Below the pieces are notes generated by a model. The model was not told the origin of the DNA. It ran no database searches and saw only the letters and a list, made by a program, of their open reading frames with translations. From Sinonovacula constricta (taxonomy: Eukaryota; Mollusca; Bivalvia; Cardiida; Solecurtidae), in NCBI GenBank assembly GCA_007844125.1, contig CM017567.1, positions 3,839,660 through 3,903,659 of the forward strand: a stretch of DNA of 64,000 nucleotides, written 5' to 3'. Made by a program: the position numbers and the translations under genes. Positions 12,493 through 23,910 of the stretch are shown one piece after another (position 1 is the stretch's first letter; each line of letters opens with the position of its first letter).

Positions 12493-13442
12493 ACTGGATC
12501 CCAAGATGATTGAAACTTTAAAACTGTTTCAAATCACTAGTTTCACTGTATGCACATACACACTACCACGAAAATTAGTGAGATCTATCCTGTTCGATTA
12601 TTTATTTCCATTATGACATCGATTCCGATCTAATTTCATACTTTTTCACAACTGACATGCAAACACGAAATGTGTGATGATTTAATCTGTATGAATTAAT
12701 GTTCACCAGTTATTTACACTCTGGCAGGAAAAGAGTCTAAATATACGCAGTCTTAATGTTTATCTCCATTTTGATTAGAAGTAGAAGCACATCAGCCAAC
12801 TGCCTCCCACAAAAAATAGAAATGGAAATGAAACCAGTTGCAATCTCATTTGTTAGAATTCTAATTTACATTTTTTTGGAATCAGATTAATTTACTTCTT
12901 TATAACAGCCTTATTTTCCCTTGTTTATTAGGCATCTAATGTTTACTGTTAGAACACCTTTGCACTCTTGGCTTTAAACATGAAAATGTGCCTTTACATT
13001 TTAAAAGAATCAAAGCACTGAAATGTTTGATGTATATAAAATTATGTGCCTGGTAATTTTATAAGATCTTGAACATAAGAACCACTATTTTCTCAAATGT
13101 ATAGCAGTATATGTGATAACTGAACAGACCACAACAGTTTAATAAACCTAGATCTCCGAATTTATTAATTTTATAAATATTTCATTTCTTATTTGTTCAA
13201 TAATGACCTTAACTTTAACGAGAATACACAGTGTAGTGAGCTTTGCTATGTTTACTTAATAAATATAACTTATAACTGCACATTTTTAATCATCAATCAT
13301 TACTATGTACCGAAGTCCTCAATACTGATTGCATGCATTCACATTTTCAAACATTATAATCCAGGTTAGAGAGGTATATTTGCAATGTCAAGTCATCACC
13401 CCTTCTTCAATCCCTAAATAATGTTTACTTCAAATGGTCTTG
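12493..13442. other. Non-coding stretch upstream of the minus-strand exon
   Basis: AT-rich; no clear promoter elements or exon were recognised. Confidence 0.4.
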
Positions 13443-13728
13443 GGATGGGATGGGATATGCCAGCATTTTTGCCAATACTGAGTAGCAACTTTTCTATCAT
13501 AATAGCACAGAGGCACTTATGAGGTGCCCAGGGATTTAACCAGGTCGGTCCATTATACTGACACCGACAAGTCAGGTGTAATGCTGTCCCCTTGGCCCTG
13601 AGCATTAGGAGGGAAGCCACTACTACCAACTTTAAAGTCTTTGGTTTGACCCGGCCAGGGTTTGAACCCGCGACCTCCCAACCCGCAAGCCGACACTCTA
13701 CTACTCAAGCTATTGCGGCCGGTTCGAT
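13443..13728 (-). mobile_element. tRNA-derived SINE, family B, with target duplication
   Basis: About 286 bp. The tRNA-like head is at the right end (reverse complement contains GGTTCAAACCC as box B), and a GGGATGGGATGGGAT stretch forms the 3' tail at the left. The 8-bp direct repeat TGGTCTTG flanks it at 13435-13442 and 13729-13736. Related copies: 63126-63372 and a truncated one at 46279-46365. Confidence 0.85.
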
Positions 13729-14200
13729 TGGTCTTGATTAAGACATTTTTTGCTGGGAACTGCAGGATAGTGTTTACTGGTGAATTGCTCTACATTAGAG
13801 ATTATAAAATCTGATGAATTTCTTTTATTCTGAACCCTGTTTAACCAGTTTCATACCTCTAAGAGGGGCCCACCTGTCCTGGAACCCAGCCACCTGGTAG
13901 TGTGCCTGTGTGTTAGAATTGTATTCCAGACAAGACTAACATCCCATGGCTCTGCTCATAATTAATAAGCAGTATAGATTCCATAAAATCTGCATGTACA
14001 CAACTACACCTAGTCATATAATTCTGAGGCAGCGGCAGTTCTATGAAACCTACACAACTAGCTGTATATCTGCTGGTATACATAATTTTACGAAAAAGAT
14101 ACAGGAGGAGCTGTTAACTGTCGCAAGTTTCCCTCAAATTACTAAATTCCCATGTAAAATTGTAAGTTTTCTGCTTTCATATTATATACATTTTACACAT
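13729..14200. other. Non-coding stretch, nothing recognised
   Basis: No exon or complete repeat seen. Confidence 0.4.
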
Positions 14201-14202
14201 GG

Positions 14203-14205
<3 letters not shown>

Positions 14206-14236
<31 letters not shown>
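14206..14236. repeat. (AT)n microsatellite
   Basis: Perfect alternating AT of about 30 bp. Confidence 0.95.
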
Positions 14237-14240
<4 letters not shown>

Positions 14241-14330
14241 AAGAGACTAAGCAGCAAATAGTATTTATCAGATTAGACACCATCTAGCAGGGACCTGGCT
14301 GATCTGGATCTGCACTACTGCCTAAGAGTT
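14237..14330. repeat. Hairpin repeat family D copy
   Basis: Begins AAGCAGCAAATAGT and ends with GGATCTGCACTACTGCC, the two arms of the family. It lies directly against the AT microsatellite. Confidence 0.6.
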
Positions 14331-14599
14331 ATAAATAAGTAATTAGCAGTGTTAATATGGTTCTTAGCAGACAAAAACCATTGCAAGGGACCTTTAAGGT
14401 TTAGTTACCTGGCATATGACTAGTGCCTTAAAGTATAAGCCCAAAAATTGACTATTTATACAACTGTGTCATAACTCAAACTTTAGCCTGCCATTTATCA
14501 CTATAAGAACTGTAGCATTGTTTTGGTAAAAACTATTGTTTTAAACAAAGCATATAAACAAAAGCATATTTACAAAGCATTTGGTAATCTATCTGATGA

Positions 14600-15345
14600 C
14601 ATAAAATCACAAATGCCTCTTAAAGGTTTGGCAATAGTATAAAATTATCCCATTAAGTACTTTTATTTACATACATTTTGCCTCTTAAAGGCATTGCAAT
14701 TCTATTCATTTGCTCCTTTATGTTTTTAAGTTAATATTTGTCTCAAGATTTTGCAATGGTATACATTTGCACTTTTAAGATTTGTGAGATACACAATTGC
14801 CTCTCACTGATTTTGCAAGGTATAAATTACATCTTAAAGTTATTGCAAGGTATACATACACCTCTTATTTAAGGTTAAGGAAGGTACAAATCTGTCCCTC
14901 AAAGCTTAAGCAATGGTATACATTCACCCCTCAAACCTTTTGCAAGGTACAAATCTGCCCCTCAAAGTTCAAACAATCGTATACATTCACCCCTCAAAGC
15001 TTTTGCAAGGTATAAGTTTGTCCCTTAAAACTTTTGCAAGGTTTACATTATTTTGTCCCTCAAAGTTAAAGCTCTTGCAAGGAACACATCCCTCAAAGCT
15101 TTTGCAAGGTAAACAATTGTCCCTCAAAGTTGTTTGCAAGGTATACATTATTTTGTCCCTCAAAGGTTTTTGCAAGGTAAACATTTGTCACTCAAAGCTC
15201 CTGCAAGGTATACATTTGTCACTCAAAGCTCTTGCAAGGTATACACCTGTCCCTTTGAGCCTCTTTGAATGACTGGTGTTGGTTTTGCAAGAACTAGTAT
15301 TAGGACCTTGATGGTTTCTGCAAAGGCATACATTGTACATTAGCT
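14600..15345. repeat. Degenerate minisatellite of about 30 bp
   Basis: About 20 diverged units built around TTTTGCAAGGTATACAT followed by a TGTCCCTCAAAG block. Units are clearest at 14920-15250 and fade to the left. Reading frames on both strands are repeat artefacts. Confidence 0.85.
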
Positions 15346-15624
15346 TGTTGGTGACTTTGCAAGGGAAGACATAACCCCCTCCAAACTGTGGATTGGTATA
15401 AACCCCTGAATGATTTTAAAAATTCTGTCTTTTCCCAGATCATTTACTTTTAACTATGACAACCTTGCCCAATTTTAAGACAGTTTCTACAATAGGGCCT
15501 ATTATTTCATCACTGGGTTGGTACCAGGTTTGATTCCATTTTAACTAGTACATGTATTCATAAACAGAATTGGTTCCTGGCTTGATACCATCAGAGCCAG
15601 GTGAGATGGTAGATTAGCCATCCT
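15346..15624. other. Non-coding flank
   Basis: Contains a GGTACCAGG / TGATACCA pair of short imperfect repeats near 15525-15590; nothing else recognised. Confidence 0.3.
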
Positions 15625-15891
15625 ATGAATGTCCCCCACGCCCATCAGGCTGGTTCTGTAGAGATAATGTTGCCCAGCAGTCTGCTAGACAAGCCTGGTA
15701 TTGTACTCACAGAAAGGGAACCTGAGCCAATGCATGTTCATGCTAATGGTCAGCATGCAGTCAGGCATGTTGGGGCTTTCATTTATACAGTCTTATCTGA
15801 TCCCAGTGTTCACTTGGTGGATGTTCCACTTGGTAAACTTAACTTTTACCCTGCTAAGCATGATATTATTAGGCTATTGCAAAGACAGTAG
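15625..15891 (+). CDS. Unrecognised 88-codon reading frame, possibly a mobile-element or pseudogene fragment
   Basis: An ATG-started frame of 88 codons ending at a TAG, immediately preceded by an in-frame TGA. The peptide is not low-complexity and has a coding-like pattern (PSSLLDKPGIVLTE near residues 17-30, HLVDVPLGKLNFYPAKHD near residues 62-79). No splice sites, promoter or neighbouring exon support it. It could be the last part of a decayed retroelement or processed gene copy. The family is not recognised. Confidence 0.3.
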   Translation: MNVPHAHQAGSVEIMLPSSLLDKPGIVLTEREPEPMHVHANGQHAVRHVGAFIYTVLSDPSVHLVDVPLGKLNFYPAKHDIIRLLQRQ

Positions 15892-16114
15892 ATCCAGATC
15901 AGCCAGATCTAATTGGAAATTGTCTCATCATTATCTGCATTATTTTCTGCAAAGTCTCTTATAACAATCTCTTTTAAGTATCTTAAGCATGAAGTTGTAA
16001 TCAGATAAGTATTTCTTAATTAACAAACAAAAACATAATAAGAGCAAACAAGCAAAGCCCTAATACACTTTTCATATAGGGAAGTACATTTGTTCGTCTT
16101 TAGTTACATAGCTC
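15892..16114. other. Non-coding stretch
   Basis: AT-rich; nothing recognised except a short GATCCAGATCAGCCAGATC match to hairpin family D at about 15890-15910. Confidence 0.4.
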
Positions 16115-16315
16115 CAACATAACTATGGCAACTTCCAGCTAATTATTGATTGAGGAAAACCCCAGACAAATGTCTGAGTAGAACCACTGGTGCAATGCAT
16201 GTCATCTAGAAAACCTTCCTACATGACAGTTCCTGCCCCGACTCGAATCCATGCAGCTTGGGCCTGAAGAGTTACAAGTCAGCACACCTCACCACTCGGC
16301 CACCAGTGACCTTGA
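16115..16315 (-). mobile_element. tRNA-derived SINE, family C
   Basis: Right end in reverse complement starts GGTCACTGGTGGCCGAGTGG, a good box A of tRNA-Ser/Leu type, with a GATTCGAGTC box B further in. The body holds TGTCTGAGTAGAACCACTGG. This copy best shows that family C is tRNA-derived. Confidence 0.75.
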
Positions 16316-16782
16316 AAGTACTTATGAATGCCACAGATATTTTGCCCAGAAATCTAAATATTTTAAATAGTTTGTACTTACTAAAAACACCATATTTTAT
16401 GAATAAAATGAGTAAAAGCGGTCTCAAGGACAAATAAAATAATTAGGGATAGGAAAATTATTACTTCCCTGGTGGGGCTTATCTATACTTTGGCAGTTAC
16501 ATGGTTCCATATCAGAGTTAACAGCTCTTTGGAAGTTATGATTTCTCTGCTTTACAATGTCTGCAGATTGCAGCTGGATGATGTATGGTTTTTTATCGTG
16601 TACAAAACTTAAAGCAGTAAAAACCTGAATATGAAAATAAAAATTGTATGCCTTATTTATGTTTTTAAACCTCAAATATTATAAATGATAAAAAAAAACT
16701 CATAATGAGAATATCTGAGAGACCGAGGCACACATAAAAATAAAAATGCAATATTTATTTGACATTTAACTATTTTGTTTGT
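16316..16782. other. Non-coding stretch
   Basis: No exon or repeat recognised. Confidence 0.4.
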
Positions 16783-17083
16783 TTTATCATCCCACCAACA
16801 GTATTTCAGTTATCGGGATATGGTGTCCACTTGAGGCAGATATAGTGCTGCCTTCACTGTGTATAGCATGCCATGAACACCTGGCATGTTACCACACCCA
16901 GTCACGTTATCCTGACACCGGGCCAACCAGTCGTGGAACTACCTTTATATTTGCTTGAGCGTTAGCAAGGGAGCTATACCACTACCATTTCTTACAAGTA
17001 TGGTATGTCACAACATCGGGTTCAAAGCCAAGGCATCCAGTACCTGGAGCCTACGCTCTACCAATTGCACTACCAGGTCCGGT
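16783..17083 (-). mobile_element. tRNA-derived SINE, family A
   Basis: Full-length copy in the same orientation as the one at 1017. Left end is the conserved 3' region (CCCACCAACAGTATTTCAG), right end the tRNA-like head, which is more diverged than in the 38.4 kb copy. Confidence 0.85.
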
Positions 17084-19199
17084 ATTTTAACTGTTTTTCA
17101 AAAATGCAATTAGGTATGGCAATAAAAGCTATGTAGACATTTTTGAAAAATTAATAAAAATTCAAATATCTAAATTATTTCTATTTTTGCAATTAAATCA
17201 AAGTAAATGGAAGTAGATTTAATTTTAAAAAGGTGTTATGCAAAGCTCATTAAATAAAATAGGTTTTTTAATAATTTTACAATGATTTTAAGTAACATTA
17301 TGAAACCATCAAGCTATAGGGCCCAGGAAGAAATGGATACACATAAAATATAAAAAAATCACTAAATTACTATTTGTCATACATCCACACTGACATCACA
17401 AATGAATCAGATACAGGAAACAATAATTCCATAGTTTCCGAAAACCCATTTCCAGGATCACTTTTCACATATCCGAAAAACTAGAGCTACCATACTGACA
17501 CACGTCGAAAGAAACAATTCCAGAAGTGAGCTGTTTTCTAGCAACCTGTACATCATTACGAGGCCACCTTTACACCTGGGAACAGACCAAACGACATCAC
17601 AGCATCCTACAGTGTAAACCAGTCATGAGAACTACATGTAGTCTTAATAATAAGTCAGAGGGGAACCAATCCAGGAGCTAGGTTAGAAGCCGACCAATTC
17701 ATTCCACTTCTCCATTTGATTTCTCTTGTAGGATTTACATCAAATAGTGCAGGTTCAAACTGTATTCTGTGTCCAGTTCATTAAGCAGTTATTCCTTCTA
17801 CAGCACCTTCAGTCCAAACATGTTCATCTGAAAAATAACTCTCCACCTCGTCCTCTGCTTAGTACATGTTAATCAAGTGTGGATAATGATTAATTAGTCT
17901 CTGCTATAATGACTATTTGCCACAAATATAGCAATATTTCTAGCAGTATAATACAGTATGTCTAGCTGAAACCACAAGATTTTGTGCAAAATATGATGCA
18001 GTTGTATACAAACAACTAGAAATTAATGTGTGTTATTAACAAATGTCAGATTATGGAGCAATTAATGTAGTAGTGGGAAGTGTAGAGAATCATTTAGAAA
18101 TCATTGTACCTGCCTCAACAAACCAAATACATTATTCCTCGAACAGCCTCTCTCTCTTGGCTGTTGCTCCTATAGTAACAGATCTATCATATATCATACA
18201 CAAACATCTCAAACATTGGCTCCTAGGCCCACAAAAACTGTTTTTATGCTATGGTAAACAACTTTTCCTCCAGCCCTCGTATACCATTCTAGCATATTTC
18301 TTACAAATGTAGATTATTATTTATAATTTCTGCCAAGTCTGACAGTACAACAGTAAACAGAGTATAAACAAAATCTTGAAGAATCCAGGTGTGTATAAAA
18401 TACTTGTATATCATTTATAAAGAAATGTTTCTGCTCTTAAATAAATTATTAAAACTAGAGAAAATAATAAATATGTTATGTTGGTGTATCAGTATAATAT
18501 GTTGAGTAAAAAAATACCATTGCCGATACTTAACAAAATCTAACAAAGCCCTAAACGTGGCAAAATAAATAAAATGAACCCAATTACACAAATGACAATT
18601 CAGTTAAATAAATATGTTACTATTAAAAAAAAAATTTGATTTAATTTTTCTTAATCAGGTTTGGCAGCATCCGTTCAGAAGACAGACTACAGCTGAATGT
18701 TACTGCAGATTTTGGGATTTAAATTTGTGAAATCATTTTAATTGTGGAAATAGAAGTCCCTTAAGAAAAACAGACTTACAAGATAAGAAAATTTAGTTGA
18801 AAATTGTGAAGAATTAAGTCAATTATGAACAGGTCACTTTACCAGACCTGTTTAAATACAGAACACAAAATGCTGGGGTCAGAAGGCAACTAGGTGCTAC
18901 AACTGCTGATGTTTGACTTCACATTTCTGAAAGCCGGATCTGGTCTACCTGAATCTATACATTGCTCCAACACAATCCCGACCTGCCACAACTGCTGTGA
19001 TCAACATTTGTTATCAATATTTTACCTGCCCACATCCCATCCTGTTGGCAAGAATCTAGCAAGGAAACAAAATAAATGGACTTTATGAAGTTCCTGATTA
19101 ACCCAAGAATCCATTCACTTCACAACATATGCTCTTCATCCTAACTATTATTATGCTACATTGGTTTGTTTTGTTGTGTTTTGGTGCATTGCAATGTCA
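17084..19199. other. Non-coding stretch with weak open segments only
   Basis: No supported gene. A GC-richer patch at 17680-17870 is open for about 24 codons on the minus strand (contains DEVESYFSDEHVWTEG) before a stop; it lacks a good acceptor. A possible decayed hairpin-family D copy is at about 18928-18975. Confidence 0.35.
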
Positions 19200-19345
19200 C
19201 AATCAAGGTCATATTATCAATGCCCGGCTTATAAGTGGTGAAGGAAAACTCCAGACATATGTCTGGGTAGAACCAAAGGTACACAGCAGGACAGGTGAAA
19301 GACTTCCCCACATGAAAGTTCTCATCATGATTTATACTTGCCCAT
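19200..19345. mobile_element. SINE family C fragment
   Basis: Contains GTGAAGGAAAACTCCAGACA and TATGTCTGGGTAGAACC, then CTTCCCCACATGAAAGTTCT, the family C body. The tRNA-like head is not intact. Confidence 0.65.
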
Positions 19346-19449
19346 GCAAAAGAGGCTGAAACGTTACAGTGTCTGTGACTGACCTTTCGGTCAGCGACAC
19401 ATCATGCTACATTTATTTATAACTTATACCAAAACTTAATATTTTGTCA

Positions 19450-19565
19450 ACAATCAAGCAGCAAATAGTACAGATCCTGATCAAACAGCTCCCAGCAAGA
19501 GCTGGCTTATTTGGCCCTGGACTATTTGGCCCTGGACTATTTGCCAGAGTCTGATCAACCGATGC
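19450..19565. repeat. Hairpin repeat family D copy with small tandem duplication
   Basis: Starts AAGCAGCAAATAGTACAGAT. Within it a 15-16 bp segment (TTTGGCCCTGGACTA) is duplicated at about 19509-19540. Confidence 0.55.
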
Positions 19566-20690
19566 TTGGCAGGAAAAGAGCATAAACAAACAGTATAAAA
19601 TGGAATAAAAACAGGAGCTTTTGAGGCACAAAAGCTCCTTTGTCTGTTGAACTGTTGATTCAATACATAACGCAATATATACATCAAGTACCTATAAGCA
19701 GCAGCTTTGTTTCTTTAGGCTTAAAAAGATTAGCGTGGCTGCCCTAACATATTCTTTTGTTTATGGTCACAGTATATATTTTTTCCAGGGCGTTCGGTAG
19801 ACTCTGAACTTCAAGGGTCATTGACCCCTCAGTCAAAATTTTCTAAAGCGCAAATGTGCTGTTATAGCAATGTTGGTTGTGTTTTTCTATTTACAGTTAA
19901 TTAATTTTTCTTTTTTTTTTAGAATGTAGGTTTTTCTGCAGATCTTTATCTTTTTCTTTGTCTCTTTAAAACATTTAATTCATCTTTTTTTTTTTGTATA
20001 TAATTATAATTGTACATATAATTATATCATTGACGACTACATTTTGTATAAATAAGCCTTGATGGGAATTATTGATACTTCTGATAGTTTACTAGGGACA
20101 TGTAAATAAACAGAATATTGCTTAGTAGTTGTTTTTTTTCTGCATCTCAAATATGACATATCACATAACATAGTTACATTGTCACCGTTAATAATAATAT
20201 AGCTTCTCAAAACTGACGTCACTCCAAAACCAATTTTAAATATAACAGACGACATTCTTGGCCACCCAATAACACATATAACAAGTATTATTTCCTAACT
20301 AAATATATATAAAGGCACCATCAGGCAAGACAACAAGAACCTGGTTTTCAAATTGTAGTCTGTGCCCTAAACTAATTTTGAAATATCAAAACGTCAAACA
20401 AGCTTTTTTTAGCCATAATTTCAACCATTCAAGTAACATGTATATCTTTCATAGATACGATCCGTATTAGTGTGCATAGTTCTAAATCGCTGTCAAATTT
20501 ACATTATACTCGGATGCACGGCTTCACACCTTATCAGTAATCACACATTTAGGTGGTCCAATCAAGTAATTATACAATGCCTACAGTCATCCAACATGCT
20601 TCCGATGCAACAGGATGCTACAGACATGTTTTACGAGTAAACAGATGCCGATCAATTAAGATTTATTACTTTTCTACACATCTGTCAAAA
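19566..20690. other. Non-coding stretch, nothing recognised
   Basis: AT-rich with T-runs near 19912-19920 and 19987-19996; no exon or complete repeat seen. Confidence 0.4.
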
Positions 20691-20960
20691 CACCATATTA
20701 AAATTAGCCGCGCAAACGAGCAAACGTGTCGATTGGCAGAATAAAAGCACCTGTTTCTTATTAATTATGCAGGCTCCGCCTACTGTATTTTCTCCTAGCA
20801 GAAGGTAATTGATGCATGTGTGGGTAGAATATGTTCTCATTAATATGCAGACTTCGCCCATTGTCGTCTTTTCTAGCTTCTTTTGAAGCTGTAGGCAATT
20901 TTGACCGACGCACGGGAAGAAATTGTCACGTGTCAAAATGACCCCCGCCGCTTTATTGAT
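20691..20960. promoter_or_regulatory. GC-richer segment with repeated ATGCAG/CCGCC-type blocks
   Basis: Two related blocks, TTATGCAGGCTCCGCC near 20765 and TATGCAGACTTCGCCC near 20844, sit in a locally GC-rich segment. A CACGTG lies near 20927 and a CCCGCCGC near 20943. The composition resembles a promoter, but no first exon with a good donor was found, so this is tentative. Confidence 0.2.
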
Positions 20961-22119
20961 GTGCGTCAGTTAGGGGTATTTCCGAATTTTCATGTGTCAA
21001 AACCTGGGAGCTCAGGTCAACCAAACGCTCTGTTTACCATAAATATGTTGAAAAGAAATTGAAAAAAATAATAGGTTAGAGATACAATTGTATTGTTTTT
21101 TCCTTAAATAGTATTTTAAATCTGGACATTAAATTTTAAAATAACATTTAAAAGCAAGATATTAATAAAGCTAGATATTTGTTGTTGTTTTAGTTGAATT
21201 TTTTTTTTATTTTAATGAAAAAAATTTTAATATTCTGATCATTACCAAATCTTAGGAAAAATGCCTACTGCACAGGATTTTAAGGAAAAAAAAGCCCATT
21301 TTGTTTTAATTTCTTTAGCCTTGATGTGAGAACTTAAACTTAAATGTTTGCAAAAAAGAATGCTATGTCTTAAACGAAGCTGTTACAAAGTGTATTGTTA
21401 ATTTTTTTTAAAAAATGGTGTGCCAGAGTTTGAGACCTATATGAGAAAGATTTGCTTAATCTGGTACAAAGCAATTCACTAATGGTTTCACTCTGGCAAT
21501 TAATTAAGATCTTTCTCTTTAATTAGATGCTGAATTGCCTAATATAATCAGACGATTATTATTAATTATAGCAAAAAGTCAGTGTGAAATCATTTGAGCC
21601 AGCAATAAAGTGCAGGAAAAAATATGATATATAATTGAACTGCTAACACAAGAAACAAGCATTTATGGTGAAAATTAATTGAGTTCATCAAATGAAAAAC
21701 TTTTTAAACTAGTCAACCATTTCATCAACACTATTTAACAGAGACAAATGAAAATTTAACCATTTTAATTTGTTTCCTAGGCAGATTTATGCCCCATTTA
21801 GTGAACAGAGTAAATGGTGAAGTATATTGTGAATTGCAGTAAAATATAGGTAGTCTGCCCAGCTAGTCTGCTGTGCCTACATATACCGATTCTGGATACT
21901 TACTTCCTCTAAAGCGAGTTAAAACATACACTGTAAATGAACTCTTCAGAGGTATTGTTCCACTCCAGTTCCGACCAGGTAAAGCTCTCTTTGATGGCTT
22001 TCACTGATACTTGAAGCTCAAACCCTTCACCCTTAGATTGCTGCATTTTCTTAACATACCTATGGTAAGTCTACACTGGTTATAACTATGATATATATGA
22101 CAGTAAGAGGACATATAGC
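20961..22119. other. Non-coding AT-rich stretch
   Basis: Nothing recognised. Confidence 0.4.
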
Positions 22120-22245
22120 TAGTGATTAAGCAGGAAACAGTGCAGATCCTAATTAGACAGATTCCAGTTTGAGGGCGTGAGATCTGGATCCATACGATTT
22201 GATCAGGCATGATGGGAGAAAAACTAAGTTGGTTAAGGGCTAACA
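22120..22245. repeat. Hairpin repeat family D copy
   Basis: Left arm AAACAGTGCAGATCC and right arm GGATCCATACGATTTGATC, the same layout as the 3058 copy. Confidence 0.6.
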
Positions 22246-22755
22246 ATTTTCCCAGTCAGGAAATATCAACAAGGAAATGGAAAACTGTTCTCAACATATG
22301 TGGAAAAAATGCCAAAATATAAACATGTAGTTATAATATCAAAAGAAGTCTGATAGTGTGATTTTACCAAGCTGTTCACCCACAAACTTGTATAAGAATA
22401 ATAATCGATGTTCTCCTACTTTGAATGTTGTCAAAATAGTTAATTACAAATAATAAATGTAAATAATGTGTGAACTGTAGTTAAGGATTTGTTAAAATGT
22501 GTAACTATACTATCAAAATTATTGTGTTGCTCTGGCTATCTCATGTCAGAAATATAGTAATACATGTAGTAGCTTGCAAACTTTCTTAGTGTTTCCCTAT
22601 TAATGCCATTGGATTTAATTCTACAATTATTTAATAAGTAGCAAATCAATTATATCTAATATCTTCAAATAGATATTTTTTTCCTATAATTATACCAAAG
22701 TTTGTTTTTTAAAATATAGTAGTGCTATTTGGATGTATTTTCTATTCGTAATGTT
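22246..22755. other. Non-coding AT-rich stretch
   Basis: Nothing recognised. Confidence 0.4.
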
Positions 22756-23063
22756 TGTTTGTTGGGTTAGTCAAGCCACCAACAGTATTTCAGTTATATG
22801 GAGACGGTGTCCACTTGAAGCAGATATTGTGCTGCTTTCACTGTGTATAGCATGCCATGAACACCTGACATGATACCACACCTAGTCACATAATCCTGAC
22901 ACTGGGTCAACCAGTAGTGGAACCCTTATATTTGCTTGAGTATAAGCAAGGGAGCTATACCTCTACTATTTTTCACGACTGTGGCAAGTCACGGACCGGG
23001 TTTAAACCCGGGGCCTCCTGTACCTGGAGCCTACGCTTTACAGATTACTCTACCAGGTAAGGT
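22756..23063 (-). mobile_element. tRNA-derived SINE, family A
   Basis: Full-length copy oriented leftward; the head near 22980-23063 carries a damaged box B (GGGTTTAAACCC on +). It ends about 11 bp before a pogo-type element. Confidence 0.85.
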
Positions 23064-23073
23064 CTAATCATAA

Positions 23074-23910
23074 TCAGTAAAACCTCTCGAAGCGGCACCT
23101 CTAAGCAGCGGCTACCTCCAAGCAGCGGCAGTTAAATTTCCCCCAGTAGATTTCAGCGCATTTTAACCTCTAAGCAGCAACTCCTCCGCGAAGCGGTAAA
23201 CAGCCGTGTAAATCTCTTCCCTGAGGCTAGTTCAACCTCTGCGTAGCAACTCCAATGCAGCTATTTTTAAAACAGTCTGTCGCAAACACCAGAAATGTCA
23301 CGCAGTCTGCTGATCACTGCTTGTACCCTGTTGAGAAGGTGTTAATTGGAATCAAGTTACAGTAGGACGGGAAACCAGCTGCATGCTACAAACATGCCGC
23401 TGTAGATCTAGGGTATTGCGGGAACATGTGAAAGAAGTGTCAACTACTGATGAAGATTAAAAGATATCACTGTATTGATTGCTTACTTAAAAAGATGTCT
23501 ATGTTAAGTGCTAAATGCAAACTGTCATTGTTTTAGGATGTCTGACTATAAATACGATTTTTTAATGGTAAATCAGTCTTTGCATGACTTAATACTGGAA
23601 TACTTGTCATTTTGTCTTGAAATGTCTTATAAAAAGGTTTACCTTACGTTAGAACAAAGTGTTTACTGCAATTAAGTTGTTAGAACAAGGAAGGTCAGCA
23701 CAGTCTATTGCTATCGAGTTGGGCTGCGGCAGAACTCAGATACAGGTCCGTTACTGACGATATTGTTTTTGTAATAGACAAGCAAATGCTGATTACCTAT
23801 ATTTAAACACATTTTTTCTGGTCTCATTGAAACCTCTGAGCAGCAACACCTCTCAGCAGCAAGACTTTTTCTTGCCTCCGCCATATGTTGCTGTGGAGAG
23901 GTTTTACTGA
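23074..23910 (+). mobile_element. pogo/Tigger-type element, decayed, with transposase HTH fragment
   Basis: Terminal inverted repeats TCAGTAAAACCTCTC (left) and its complement (right, ending at 23910) bound about 837 bp. Inside, roughly 23650-23757 on + translates to a helix-turn-helix fragment containing IKLLEQGRSAQSIAIELG and GRTQIQ, matching the N-terminal HTH of CENP-B/Tigger transposases. It stops at a TGA at 23755. AGCAGCGG/AGCAGCAA motifs recur next to both ends. The expected TA target duplication is not intact. Confidence 0.75.

Noticed and set aside
14797..15272. Frames with GTNLPLK/VYIHPSKLLQG repeats
   Set aside because: They are created by the degenerate 30-bp minisatellite; both strands are open.
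17680..17870. Minus-strand exon containing DEVESYFSDEHVWTEG
   Set aside because: Only about 24 codons, with a poor acceptor and no partner exon.
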